64,000 nt of DNA from the NCBI GenBank assembly GCA_936432065.2, contig OW386292.2:102133829-102197828 (forward strand), written 5' to 3'. The position numbers and the translations under genes are program-made. This document shows positions 54,401 through 64,000 of the stretch, one piece after another. Every line of letters starts with the position of its first letter. The stretch's first letter is position 1. A model generated the notes under the pieces. That model saw only the letters and a program-made list of their open reading frames with translations, had not been told where the DNA came from and made no database searches. The DNA comes from Rutpela maculata (taxonomy: Eukaryota > Arthropoda > Insecta > Coleoptera > Cerambycidae).

Positions 54401-54612
54401 AAGTGTTCCCGAAGATACCTTCGATCATGTAAAATGTATGTTAGAAGGCTGGTAGTGCAGCTTCTACCTTTCTGGTCTATTAAATATCTCAAAATATATA
54501 GAACTCGCACGAGAGTGGAAGTAACCACACACAGTTAAAGGAGGGGGAGGCGCGGCAGGCGCCCTTAAGAAATATATCAGTGTCACGTCCTTCAGAAGAA
54601 GTGTGGTAGGTT

Positions 54613-54836
54613 CAGGCCTGTAGCGCTAGGGGGGGGCCAGGACGGGCGACGCCCGTCCTGGAATAAGTTTCGCCCGACCTACGGTGATCGCAATGGGGGG
54701 GCAATTTCAACTGTCTTCAATATTTTGAGATTGGGTAAAAAAAAATTTTCGGACTAAAAAAGTTTTTTTAACGCCCCCCCCCCCCCCCTGAAAAATTGTT
54801 TGCCCGCCCTAAAAGCACTTTCTAGCTACCGGCCTG
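54613..54836. mobile_element. hAT-like MITE, 224 bp
   Basis: Ends CAGGCCTGTAGCGCTAG and CTAGCTACCGGCCTG are inverted with a few mismatches. A perfect 8-bp TSD, GGTAGGTT, sits at 54605-54612 and 54837-54844. The interior has G8 and C15-like homopolymer runs. No coding capacity. Confidence 0.9.
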
Positions 54837-54844
54837 GGTAGGTT

Positions 54845-55332
54845 CATCTACAATATTACCCTTATACGCTTACCTAATACGGTTCTGCATGTTCAGGCTT
54901 TACATTCTCATGGTGCGATGATATCGCACAAGAAATTGTTTAGAATATTTGTTGCTCTAAATACGTAATTTATAACACGTTAACTGCCACCGAAATTTTG
55001 AAGTTTCCTCTACCAGGGCATTTATCCTAGATTAATTCGAATAAGAAATATTATGTATTGTAGCTAAAGTAAAAAAAAATTAAATGTTTTGCAAAAAAAG
55101 AAATTAATCCTGTGCTGGTCCCATAGGACCCAGCGCGGCCAGTAGAACAAACATTTCGGTCTGTGGACCGCTGGTCCCTCGCGTGAATCTAACCTCACTT
55201 ATTATTCGTGAACAAGTGCATGTGCTTCTCAGAAATTTAGTGAATCCTCATTGTTCGTGTTTCTTATATATTGACAGTAAGGGTAAGCTACAAAAACTTT
55301 GTGTGAATCATATATCATTTATTTCACCCTAG
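54845..55332. other. No gene seen; 5' flank of the piggyBac relic
   Basis: Contains GC-rich text near 55110-55180 with two CTGGTCCC motifs. No TIR or TTAA pair was established. Confidence 0.4.
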
Positions 55333-56655
55333 ATGTCCGATAAACGTAAATCTTTAGGACCTGAAAAACTGTAAAACTTTGTCGATCATTTTGGCTCTGA
55401 CGCTAGCGGTTTAGATCTCTACGCTACCGACGATGATCAGGATAGATACGAACCCTCGTCGTCGTCAACTTTAAGTGATTCAAATGATTCTTATTTTACA
55501 GCGCCGGAATGGGGAGATTTCTCGAGAACCTCGACGAGTTCGGTTGCTTCTATTGCAGGCACTAGTGCACAGGTTGCTTCCGTTATCCCGGAATCAACCC
55601 AAAATATAACTAGACGCCGAGTTGTACCACCAGCTACCCCTGCAGGTTAAAAAATCAAAACAGCAGACACGCGAGCAACTTCAAAAAAGCAAGAAATCGC
55701 CAAACGACGCTCTAGTATGACAAGCACTAAATAAAATACGTGTAATTAGTAATCAAGTAATCAGAAGAAATCAGATTGCCAACCATTTCCCAGAGACGCC
55801 TAATGCCCCGACTGTAAACTCTGCTATATTGGAGTCATCAATAAATATTCGAGAGAGAACCCAATCGCCTCAGTCTCAAGCAATACCTTATCCAGCTGGT
55901 ACAAGTCCTGTAGCAGCAACTGCTACACTTTACAAGAAATATTGGAGTCCAGTTGCAGGAAAATATAAACCAATACCTCAGTTTGCTATTGAAAGTGGAG
56001 TTGATCCTAAAGTAGCAGCATTGCTTGCTAATGGATAGCCTGGAGATTTATATGACTACGTGGTTGATAAAAAAATTATAAAAATGATTTGCGAGTAAAC
56101 CAATATTTATGCATTGCTTGCTACAGACGTCCATCCCGAATCTCGAATTCATTCTTGGGAACCTACACCAAAGCCAAAATTCGACGCTTCTTGGTTATCT
56201 GGATGGGATTAGTGCGGTTGTCATCCTTAGCAGACTACTGGAGCAAAGATGAGATGCTTAGACGAACTTTTCCGCGTACAGTTATGAGCAGAAATCGTTT
56301 TGAATTATTGTTGCGTATGATTCACTTTGGCGATAATTTTGTTAGCCGATCAGCAGAACAAACCGAATAAAATTTGGCCCCTAATTGAAGAATTTAATCA
56401 CAATTTCAAAATAAAGTTTTGGGGGTCAACTAGGACTAAAACAATATACAAAGAAGAGTTACAAGTATGGTGTCAAAATTTTCAAACTGTGCTCAGGACA
56501 GGGGTACACATACACCTTCAATATATGTGCTGGCAAGGAATCAGATGGAGAAGTAGTAAATGGAGAGAATGCCGTCCTGAAGACTTACTTTACGAAGGCA
56601 GAACTCTCATCACCGATAACTGGAATACCAAGTTGCCCAATGCCCATGGCTACTA
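55333..56655 (+). pseudogene. Second piggyBac-type transposase relic
   Basis: ATG at 55333 starts MSDKRKSLGPEK with a stop a few codons on, then a Ser/Asp-rich acidic leader. Frame 56089-56370 has LVRLSSLADYWSKDEMLRRT and FPRTVMSRNRFELLLRMIHF, the conserved block before the catalytic core. Frame 56327-56656 begins KPNKIWPLIEEFNHNF and ends GRTLITDNWNTKLPN with the second catalytic Asp box (usually TDNWFTS). The first Asp box (IDES or IDEM) and the third are not visible. It is more decayed than the copy at 40-42 kb and of another subfamily. Confidence 0.75.
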
Positions 56656-56814
56656 AATTATTGAACCAGAGATGGGTAAAGGAAACTTTGATAAAAATGA
56701 AAGTTTCCTATAAAATATTTGAATATTCCCGAAAGTTTCCAAAATTTCCACCATATTTATAATTGTCCGGTAACATAATAGGTAACATAATAATACAGTA
56801 AAATTAATAGTTGA

Positions 56815-57856
56815 CCCGGAACAAATTTGTAACAAGCTGATTTCTTAGCGATTGTATTTTATGGCTATTCATGACTCTCTGACTGAAAATCCCAAAAAAT
56901 CCGCCGCGCAGAGATGAAGAAAAAATGCGCCGCTATGTTGAAATTAGGCACTTTTTTCCTTTAATCGGTAATAGCCCACACGGATGACTCTTTAAGAAAA
57001 AAGTAAAGAGGCAAAATATTGAGAGAAAGAGCTGAATTTTAATGTGGTATAAAGCTTTTGGCAATCGTTTAAATATTACCAAAGTTACGGTTGTCAAAAT
57101 GACAGATTTATTTAAAAAAAGATTACTTTTTGTATTTTATATCCAGTTCTCTGGATTAAGAGTATTGCCTAACCAGACTTGAGTTTGCCAATACACTCTA
57201 TAAATATGATATTTAGTGGCACCGGATGTTGGCGGAAGAACAGCTAGATCGAAGTGTTGGAAAATATTTTGCCTAGCAGAAATCTGATTATACCTAACGA
57301 ACCTGTAATCATTAAAACAGAGTTACACATATCAGTTGAGCAATCAATAGCAGTTTTTACAATTAAATAATCAGCATCTGAGTCCGTAAATTTGACTCTG
57401 ATATTGTTTTGTGAAAAATTTGATGTTCGAAGTTTAATTAACTGATCTTTATTTGATGCTGATGCTAAAAATTCCTTTTTTATTATCTCTAACCATGTTT
57501 AATTAGTATTACCAACAAAAGTTTTTGTTGCGTATTGTTACATTTTTATGGTGTTAAAATACAAAAAATACCTTTTTTTTTATAAGAACTTGTCATTTTG
57601 ACAACCATACCTTTATTAATATTTAAGCGATTTATGCCATACTGAAGCTTAAACTCTTTCTCTCAAAATTTTGCCTCTTTACTTTTTTTCATAAAGTGTC
57701 AGCCGTTTAAAGGAAAAAAGTGCCTTATTTCAACAAGGCGGCGCATTTTTTCTGCATTTCTGCACGGCGGATATTTTGGGATTTTCATTCAGAGACTCCT
57801 GGATAGCCATAGAATACAATCCCGAAGAAATTAGCTTGTTACAAATTTGTTCCGGG
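56815..57856. repeat. Foldback element, 1042 bp, arms about 290 bp
   Basis: Both ends read CCCGGAACAAATTTGTAACA inwards. Arms 56815-57110 and 57585-57856 pair with about 80-85 percent identity by eye; shared landmarks include GCAAAATATTGAGAGAAAGA and GTTGTCAAAATGACA. The spacer of about 480 bp has no recognisable gene. No TSD of 8 or 9 bp is present. Confidence 0.85.
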
Positions 57857-58471
57857 TTTGGTCCAAATTTAATTCTATTTTACTGAAGTATAACTTCAAA
57901 CGTCAGAAATCCAATTTTTATTTGCTTATTAGAGCACCACTGCTTCTCGATGGATGTACTTTAGCATTGCTTTTTTGTTACATTAAAAATAGAAACTAAA
58001 AAACAAACATTTTTATTTAAATCAAATTATAATGAATGTTCTGTTCTGTTCGAAAGTTTATTAATGTAATTTATTTTTGAATTAATATTATTTTCTTATT
58101 AGTCTTAGTGGTAAAACTAAATAAATATTTATTTATTATATTACTTATTTAAGTTTTTACTTTTCATTCAATAGTATTATAATATGAGATTTAAATGTTA
58201 TTATTTCATTTCTGTTTTGTCTTCTACAATTCCGTTACTACACTGTGCACAAAAATGAGTTAAGACTTATGGTAAATGTATCAATTTTTAATTTTATAAT
58301 CCAGAGTGTCCCTTATTTTTCGACATCAATTTTCTTTGTCTCACCCCCTGAAAATGTAACAGTGTGAAAATACCTCACATAAGATTTTAGCCCCTTAAAT
58401 TGACGCTTTCCCGTGCCAACGGAAGCTTAAAGTTTTGCAAACAACATATATTAGTTAAATAATACCATCAG
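57857..58471. other. No gene seen
   Basis: AT-rich, non-coding in all frames. Confidence 0.5.
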
Positions 58472-58479
58472 GATCACAG

Positions 58480-58752
58480 CAAGGGCGGATCTGGGCCTTG
58501 AGCTTGGGGGGGGGGGAGGGGCTAACACAACCGCGTACTGAAAATCACAAAAAAAATTGCCTCGAAAATGAAAATTGGGGAGACAATCAGAAAAAAATGT
58601 GGTATAAAAAAAATTATAAACACAACTAAATAGAATATATATTCAAAATTATAAAATAAAATAATAAAAATTATAAACTTTTAAAAGGGAAGTTGATGGC
58701 TTACAGAACCTTTTGGGGGGGGGGGGTTAATTACCCCATAAATACGCGCTTG
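58480..58752. mobile_element. hAT-like MITE, 273 bp
   Basis: Ends CAAGGGCGGATCT and, as complement, CAAGCGCGTATTT. The 8-bp TSD GATCACAG / TATCACAG (58472-58479 and 58753-58760) has one mismatch. G-runs of about 12-14 lie near each end, as in the elements at 5.2 and 54.6 kb. Non-coding. Confidence 0.75.
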
Positions 58753-58955
58753 TATCACAGGATATGCAAAATTGATACGAAAATAAAAACGAGTCCATCC
58801 CTGTCCTCATTCCATCTTTATTTTTGCATCATCTTGTTGCAACTGTAAATGAATATTTATCTAGTAGCGCAGTGGCAAAGGCGCGAAGGCCTATAAATAA
58901 CGCAGGACTCACAGACAAACAAAATAAACAAAATCAGTAACCTTTCAAGAAAAGA

Positions 58956-59375
58956 ATGCCCACTTTTATTAAAGATGGTCAAACATTTAACCTAGATGCC
59001 GAAAAGGCTGACGTCATAGCTGGGTATCTCCAGACGACAAATACTACCCCTCCTAATTCCTCACCCAGAAGCAGGTCACGGCTCACGTACGTGATCTGGT
59101 CCCTAAATATCCTATCCCACCCAATAAACTCCCCAAACCTAGCTTCCCTCTCTGACAACAAAAAGTTCGTAAAGCAATCATCCAACAACAATCTCCAATA
59201 TTGTATTGAAATACTTACCCCAAAAGCAGTGGTGCAGATAACCTATATTATAAACGCCATAATTAGATTACAATATTTTCCCTCAAAGTGGAAAATCGCT
59301 ATAGTTGTCCCGATTATGAAGCCGGGTAAACCACCCCACGAACCGGGGAGTAACCGGGGAGAAGATCAGCCATAA
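58956..59375 (+). pseudogene. Jockey-type RT N-terminal fragment
   Basis: A 139-codon frame. The start region (FNLDAEKADVIAGYLQTTN) matches the pre-RT linker of Jockey elements. AVVQITYIINAIIRLQYFPS and KWKIAIVVPIMKPGKPPHEP is the first RT block, including the KPGKP box. The middle appears shortened and the frame ends before the fingers and palm. It is followed directly by an LTR-element fragment. Confidence 0.7.
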
Positions 59376-59376
59376 A

Positions 59377-59470
59377 ATGCGTGTACATTGTAATTGTGTC
59401 TAGCTGGACAACGAAAGCTTTTCTTCTTATCTTAAGAAGGTTTATTGCTAGGCGTGGTAATCCGTCTATT
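59377..59470 (+). pseudogene. BEL/Pao integrase fragment
   Basis: A short frame reads VIVSSWTTKAFLLILRRFIA then RRGNPSIFY, the segment just before the second catalytic Asp (YSDNGTNF in family members). It is cut there. Confidence 0.5.
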
Positions 59471-59569
59471 TTCTATTATTGAGCTGTCTTATTAACTAAA
59501 CTGGATTCTGTATTAATCTCCAAACCTGCTACCTAAGCAAGAAACCGTTACAAGACTATCGACAATTAA

Positions 59570-60735
59570 ATTGCCAAACATGGGAGGGTGTCTCGGTTGC
59601 CCCCCGTCAGGGAGACTATCCGGGAGTTAGGATCGGCAAAGATCTTCACATCTCTAGACCACAACCGGGTACTGACAGGTACCTGTGGAGGAAGCCAGTA
59701 TACCACTCACCGCATTCAACATGCCGGACGAAGCCACTCTTGAATTTCTTGATATGCCAATTGGATTAAGAAACGCGCTCAGCACATTTCAAAAATTGAT
59801 GACAGAAGTGTTAGTAGGATATCTAGACGTATTCGTGAAAGTATACCTAGACGATATCATTGTTTATTCCGAAAACCAAGACGAACATTTAAAGTACTTA
59901 GCGATGGTGCTAGAACATCTTCGTGTACATGCATTGCACTGCGGCATTAAGAAGTGCCGTTTTGGAACGGAGGAACTTGAATACCTGGGTTACAAGATCA
60001 CAGCAACAAAGAACGAGCCGCAAGAAAAACATATTCTACAAATTCAGGAGTTCTCCCAGCCAAGGACCAAGACGGAATTGCAATCGTTCCTCGGAACCGC
60101 TAACTGGCTTAAGGAATTTATTCCCGCCTTCACCACTATTGCTGCTCCTTTGACCGACTCGAAGCAGAGATTTGCATGGACTCTAGAAGCGAATTAGGTA
60201 TTTCATCAGTTGAAGAATGCACTCTCCCAGCTACTAGCATTTAGCTGGCCGGACCCAGACCGGCCGTTCGTGCTACAGACGGATGCCAGCCTGCGGGGGA
60301 TGGGGCTGTACTTTTTCAGCGAAGCGAAGAGTGATTTCATGCTCCAGCACCAAGTTCGCTAAGTCAAAAAGCCGGTATCACGTAAATGAGCAAGAAACCC
60401 TGGCCGTGGTATGGGCTTGTCGCCGTTATCGACATTGGTTGGAGGGCCGGCACTTCACCTAGGCACTGACAGCCGTGCGTTAACTTGGCTTCACCGCTTT
60501 AAAGATAAAGGCGTTGGCATCTGCAGTTACTACAGGAGTAGATGTTCACAGTGGAACATTGTCCAGGAAAACGTAACGAACTTCCTGACTTTCTGTCGAG
60601 AAACCCAAATGAGGACATGCCGGAAAAGTTGAGAGGCGATGACAGATTGGCCCCACCAGGAGAAGATCTACAAATTCCACAACTAAAAATTATGTCGGAA
60701 CAAGTATCATTCCAACAAACTACGATGGAATAATA
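59570..60735 (+). pseudogene. Ty3/gypsy pol: RT and RNase H relic
   Basis: Frame 59685-60197 carries FLDMPIGLRNALSTFQKLMT, VYLDDIIVYSENQDEHL with the YLDD catalytic loop, the GIKKCRFGTEELEYLGYKIT block and LQSFLGTANWLKEFIPAFTT. After a stop, FVLQTDASLRGMG (RNase H first Asp) and HFT-LRTDSRALTWLHRFKD-type sequence follow in shifted frames, then FTVEHCPGKRNELPDFLSRN. The RNase H catalytic Glu region is poorly preserved. The protease upstream and integrase downstream are absent. Confidence 0.85.
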
Positions 60736-61280
60736 CCGCACCTCGCGGCTTTCGACAAATCAGAAGCCGTTTAGCCACATTTAGCGTGATAAATCAAGTA
60801 TCTTGGTTCGGTTGCCATGGTTACATCGAACAAAAGATATTTATTTCTAGCTTCGCATTTGACGTTTTGAACAGTTTTGAAGTTTTTTGTGAATATTTAC
60901 AGGTTTCTTGGAAATCTTCAAAGCAATAAGTTTAACTAAATAATAATATATTAATTATAAAATTAATAGTGTTTCGCTTTTGTTCTGATAGTATGTAGCT
61001 TTAGGTATTCCCATTTATGTAATAGATTTTTTTTTGTCATATTCTGCTGATGTATATTTGTTTAGTTATACGCTACTTGTGTTTTTACTACAATTATTCT
61101 CGAAACTATTGTACTTGAGGCCAAAGTGGAAGAGCAGTTATTTGAACTGAATTTTGCGCCTGTTAACTTATATATTTGCATACAACATTTGTATATACAT
61201 GTTCAAATTACCTGAGGAATGTTGTACCACGTATATTTTGGTTAATAAAATTGTCTATTATTATTATTATTATATTTATT
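60736..61280. other. Non-coding; probable non-LTR 3' UTR ending in ATT tail
   Basis: Ends GTTAATAAAATTGTCTATTA with about seven further TTA units (61255-61280), like the tail at 1.8 kb. The upstream part may be the 3' UTR of a truncated non-LTR copy, but no RT is seen. Confidence 0.45.
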
Positions 61281-61684
61281 TCCACGAAACTATATCAAGT
61301 TGGGCCTACATCACTCGATACTCACGCGCATCGTCTCTCCCACCTTGCCGTTGATGGGGGGATATTGGACTATATATATCAGTCGTGCGGAAACGAGGCA
61401 GTGGAGTTCCACACGAGCCCCACTAGCAATGAGACGTATTGCAGCATGCTCCGGAAATAAAGTAAGTGTAATTTTTCTAAGACTGGGAGGCGCAAAATAA
61501 TGACAGTCCGCGAATTCTGACAAAATATTTTCATATCTGACCGTTATCACAAGTTTACATTTACCATTACGCACCGTATGGCACTCTACCGGTATACCGG
61601 AAGATGAAAGTTAGCAGTGAAACTCGCGACTATAAAACAGTCTAGATCGACCGCTCGATTCTTTCCAGACGTACCCAGCAAGGA
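61281..61684. other. Possible LTR or promoter-like segment
   Basis: GC-richer than its surroundings. ACTATAAAACAG at about 61630, about 30 bp before CGATTCTTTCCAGA, resembles a TATA box and start region as in LTRs. No matching second LTR lies in the window. Confidence 0.25.
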
Positions 61685-62950
61685 CCAGTATTACCAATAA
61701 TTCAAGATGTTTTCACGCGTTGGAACTCTACATTTTATATACTGCAAAGGTGCAAGAAACCATACGATCTACCACAGGACTTTTAGATGTACGTCTGCCA
61801 TTATTATCGTCAGAAGAGTGGGACATTATTAGAGAATTGTGCGAAATTTGTGAAACATTTTGAAGAGGCTACAAAAGCTGTGAGTGGCGAAAATTATATT
61901 TCGGGGTCATTAGTAATTGTTTTGAACAACGGATTTACTAACTATATGTGATAAACTCAAACAGAAACATTTTTAGAAGTATCTTTATCTGTAATAAAAA
62001 CTCTTGAAAAGGGTTTACAAAAAAGAGTGGGGAACATTGAATTTGGTAACAATTTGGCCTTATATACATTTCTACATCTCCGATTTAAATAATTTATATC
62101 GAAGCAGAATGACGCTATTGCAAATGTTAGGAAATATGTTACCAATTTAGTTGCAAAGAGTCAACAAGAAATAACGAAAAAAAAATGGTACCTTCAAACA
62201 CTTTAAATGATAATGGTAAAGGCGGGGACCAGCAAGAAAAGAAAAAATTGTGATAGTTTATCTTTGTGGGACTGTATTCACGACAAAGTCTACAAAAACA
62301 AACCCAAATACTCAACTTATTCTAACAGCAGTTCTATCATGGAGATTGAGCGATTCTTAGAAGACGATGTAATAAATCGCGATGATAATCCATTGGAAGG
62401 GGCGAGCGTATATGCGTCTTCACTGTGTTTGTATCTCGATACTCCAGTGAAGCAACGTGCAGCGAGGTTAGTACTTGGATGGGTGAAAACCATCTTGGGT
62501 AGCACTGCGTTCTCATCCCACCTTCTAGCGGCTTGTATATCAGTGTATACGCGGAAGCTATATAATTTCGAGGATTACGTAGTGGATATACCATCCTTCA
62601 GAGGGGATGTAAAGTAGGTGGTCCCTTGTCTATTAAATGTTAGGCAAATAAAAGATCCCTACTGATCTTCTTACGAGAATAGGTTCGGCAAAATTTCCAG
62701 GTTGAGGGTAGCTCGTCTCCTGGCGTCGGTGATAGGCCGACGTTAAATAAATAGATAAAAAAATAATAATCCATTGGATTAATGGAAGGGAAATAAATAG
62801 AATTATCCTTTTTTGAGCCAATTCGTTCAAGAAAAATGTTGCACTTGCAACGTCAGTGCTTTGTGAGAGGCTGTTCTCAAAGGCAGAAAATATATTAGGT
62901 GAGCGCCGGGCCCGATTGAGGACCGGTTTATCAGTGCGCGGTTATATACT
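61685..62950 (+). pseudogene. hAT transposase relic, interrupted by a SINE
   Basis: Pieces: IQDVFTRWNSTFYI (61700), FEEATKAVSGENYISGSLVI, TLEKGLQKRVGNIEFGNNLA, and an acidic-linker block with EIERFLEDDVINRDDNPLE up to the SINE at 62398. After the SINE, NPLD is repeated by the TSD and YPFLSQFVQEKCCT, SALCERLFSKAENILGERRA and RLRTG complete the hATC dimerisation block. It is related to the copy at 26.9-28.4 kb but lacks the N-terminal half and has several frameshifts. Confidence 0.8.
62398..62765 (+). mobile_element. 5S-derived SINE, family 1, copy 3
   Basis: The TSD ATAATCCATTGGA (13 bp, perfect) is at 62385-62397 and 62766-62778. Head AGGGGCGAGCGTATATGCGT, 5S-like segment GAAGCAACGTGCAGCGAGG and CTTGGATGGGTGAAAACC, body and tail as in copies 1 and 2. 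The C box has extra bases compared with them. A deletion near 62740 removes about 20 bp of the tail side. Confidence 0.9.
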
Positions 62951-63349
62951 TTAACCGTTGGTTAAGTATTAGCTTCCGGTAATATTAACGTCAAACTGTT
63001 TATTAGGGATCTTTTGTCCACTAACGCTACACCTCGGTTACCGCTAACGTAGAAGGAAGGAGATAATTGCGAATGTGCACAAACAACGTGCACCTTATTC
63101 TAATTGCGTGCCACCCTATTTCGTTGTGGATAACGGACGTTTAGTGGTCCTTATATGGACTGTAAAGCTTCTGACTGGTCAGAAATCCTAGTGTATTTGG
63201 TTTTAGGTTTGTGGCAGTCATGCGGTGGTCGCACTGGTCACGTAGTTTTGTTCTTGCTAAAAGGTTGTTCAACGTCTTGATGGAACGATGATTTGTTGCT
63301 ATTGCGAGAAACCACCGGTCATCATCATCATCATTTGAGGACCCAGCAA
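62951..63349. other. No gene seen
   Basis: Non-coding; the minus-strand frame 63141-63413 runs opposite to the recognisable coding sequence at its right end. Confidence 0.45.
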
Positions 63350-63570
63350 GGTGGAAGCTGATCCTACAGAACCTTCGCGAACAATCTGGGAAATCTTTGA
63401 CACTGCGGACCATTAAGGATCATTGTGATCTACGATTAAAACAGTTTGAGAAAGATGATCGTGCCAATTTCAAGAAAATAATTAAAAGATTATATAACCT
63501 ATTTTTCATAATTTGCAGTTAGGGTACTGGAGAACAGTACAGTGTGAAGGAGTAGCTGTTAAAGGAAATT
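63350..63570 (+). pseudogene. Myb/SANT-like DNA-binding fragment, tentative
   Basis: The frame reads WKLILQNLREQSGKSLTLRT, then IKDHCDLRLKQFEKDDRANF. After a gap GTGEQYSVKE and a stop follow. I recall this KDHxxLLLKKFKKED / SGTEEQY pattern from insect transposon-associated proteins with a trihelix or MADF-like fold. It is fused here to a non-LTR ORF1 fragment. Confidence 0.35.
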
Positions 63571-64000
63571 AAGGGCTTCCAAGAGAATTTAATAATACAC
63601 AAAATTCACATCAAAAATAGCTTAAGAAATTGCCATGTTATTATTGAAGTAGATCCTATGACATACGAAGAAATACATAGAAATGAATATATTCAAACAG
63701 GATGGAAAGGATGTAGGTACTCGGATTATATAAATATTACACAGTGTTATCGATGTTGGAAATTTGGACATGTTGCAAAAAAATGTACCGCATCTAGTGA
63801 TAGATGTTCAAAATGTGCGTGAACATAAATCTAGTGATAGATGTTCAAAATGTGCGTGAACATAAATCTAGTGATTGTTAATTGCAAATATGCTGTTGAT
63901 GTATTAAAAGTAAAAAATTTGACATTTAACCACTATGCCTATGATAAAACCTGTGAATCATATAAAAGAATATATGGACAAGTAAAAAAGAAAATAGAAT
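63571..64000 (+). pseudogene. Non-LTR ORF1 with CCHC knuckle, runs off the window
   Basis: The frame has NCHVIIEVDPMTYEEIHRNE, WKGCRYSDYINITQCYRCWK and FGHVAKKCTASSDRCSKC, a CX2CX4HX4C knuckle followed by a second Cys pair. This is the Gag-like ORF1 of Jockey elements, of the same type as the minus-strand one at 9.8-10 kb. A 37-bp duplication (63794-63830, 63831-63867, partial third) breaks the frame in the knuckle region. NCKYAVDVLKVKNLTFNHYA resumes beyond it. Confidence 0.8.

Overview
The window looks like a piece of a large, AT-rich arthropod genome, most probably an insect. The families are the ones common in beetle and hemipteran genomes: Jockey- and I-type non-LTR retrotransposons, BEL/Pao and Ty3/gypsy, Transib, P, piggyBac, mariner, hAT, pogo, MULE, PIF/Harbinger and 5S-derived SINEs. 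I found no convincing host gene, tRNA or functional rRNA gene. There is no operon-like or CRISPR-like structure. Species cannot be decided from this sequence. Family assignments rest on motif recognition, not on database searches.

Layout. 0-10.5 kb: a foldback repeat, a Jockey-type RT 3' end with a TTA tail, a rearranged hAT relic, a palindromic repeat array (3.9-6.3 kb) holding a 1036-bp palindromic hAT-like element with perfect 8-bp TSDs, a pogo/Tigger transposase relic, a gypsy gag piece fused to an inverted non-LTR 5' end. 10.5-18.4 kb: the N-terminal part of an uncharacterised Cys-rich family, an almost complete but broken P-element transposase, an I-clade non-LTR copy with RNase H and poly-A tail, and a second P-type C-terminus. 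18.6-29.7 kb: a TIR element, an intron-bearing MULE transposase interrupted by other repeats, a nearly full-length Transib (RAG1-family) transposase, a 5'-truncated hAT and a HARBI1 relic.

29.9-38.6 kb: an intact 355-residue mariner transposase inside a composite with 0.65-0.7-kb inverted arms, a second fragment of the Cys-rich family, several foldbacks, BEL/Pao and non-LTR pieces with a 5S-SINE insertion, and inverted and tandem arrays. 38.97-42.83 kb: a 1.66-kb foldback whose right arm was hit by a piggyBac element; the left arm still shows the empty TTAA site. 43-48.4 kb: a 5S-SINE split by a younger non-LTR fragment, an inverted-repeat element carrying an uncharacterised conserved protein, minisatellites, a gypsy integrase piece and the C-terminal part of the Cys-rich family. 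49.9-64 kb: two relics of another uncharacterised family, a mariner relic, hAT-type MITEs with 8-bp TSDs, a piggyBac relic, a 1.04-kb foldback, BEL and gypsy pol pieces, a hAT relic with a SINE in it (13-bp TSD), and a non-LTR ORF1 running off the end.

The genes do not form a pathway. The window is a layered record of nested transposition in which nearly every ORF is a decayed transposase or retroelement protein. Only the mariner at 30.4 kb has an uninterrupted, full-length reading frame. The most informative items are the Transib relic, the piggyBac empty-site pair, the 5S-SINE copies with clean TSDs, the unusual density of long inverted repeats, and pieces of three or four conserved insect protein families that behave like transposons but have no established name that I know.
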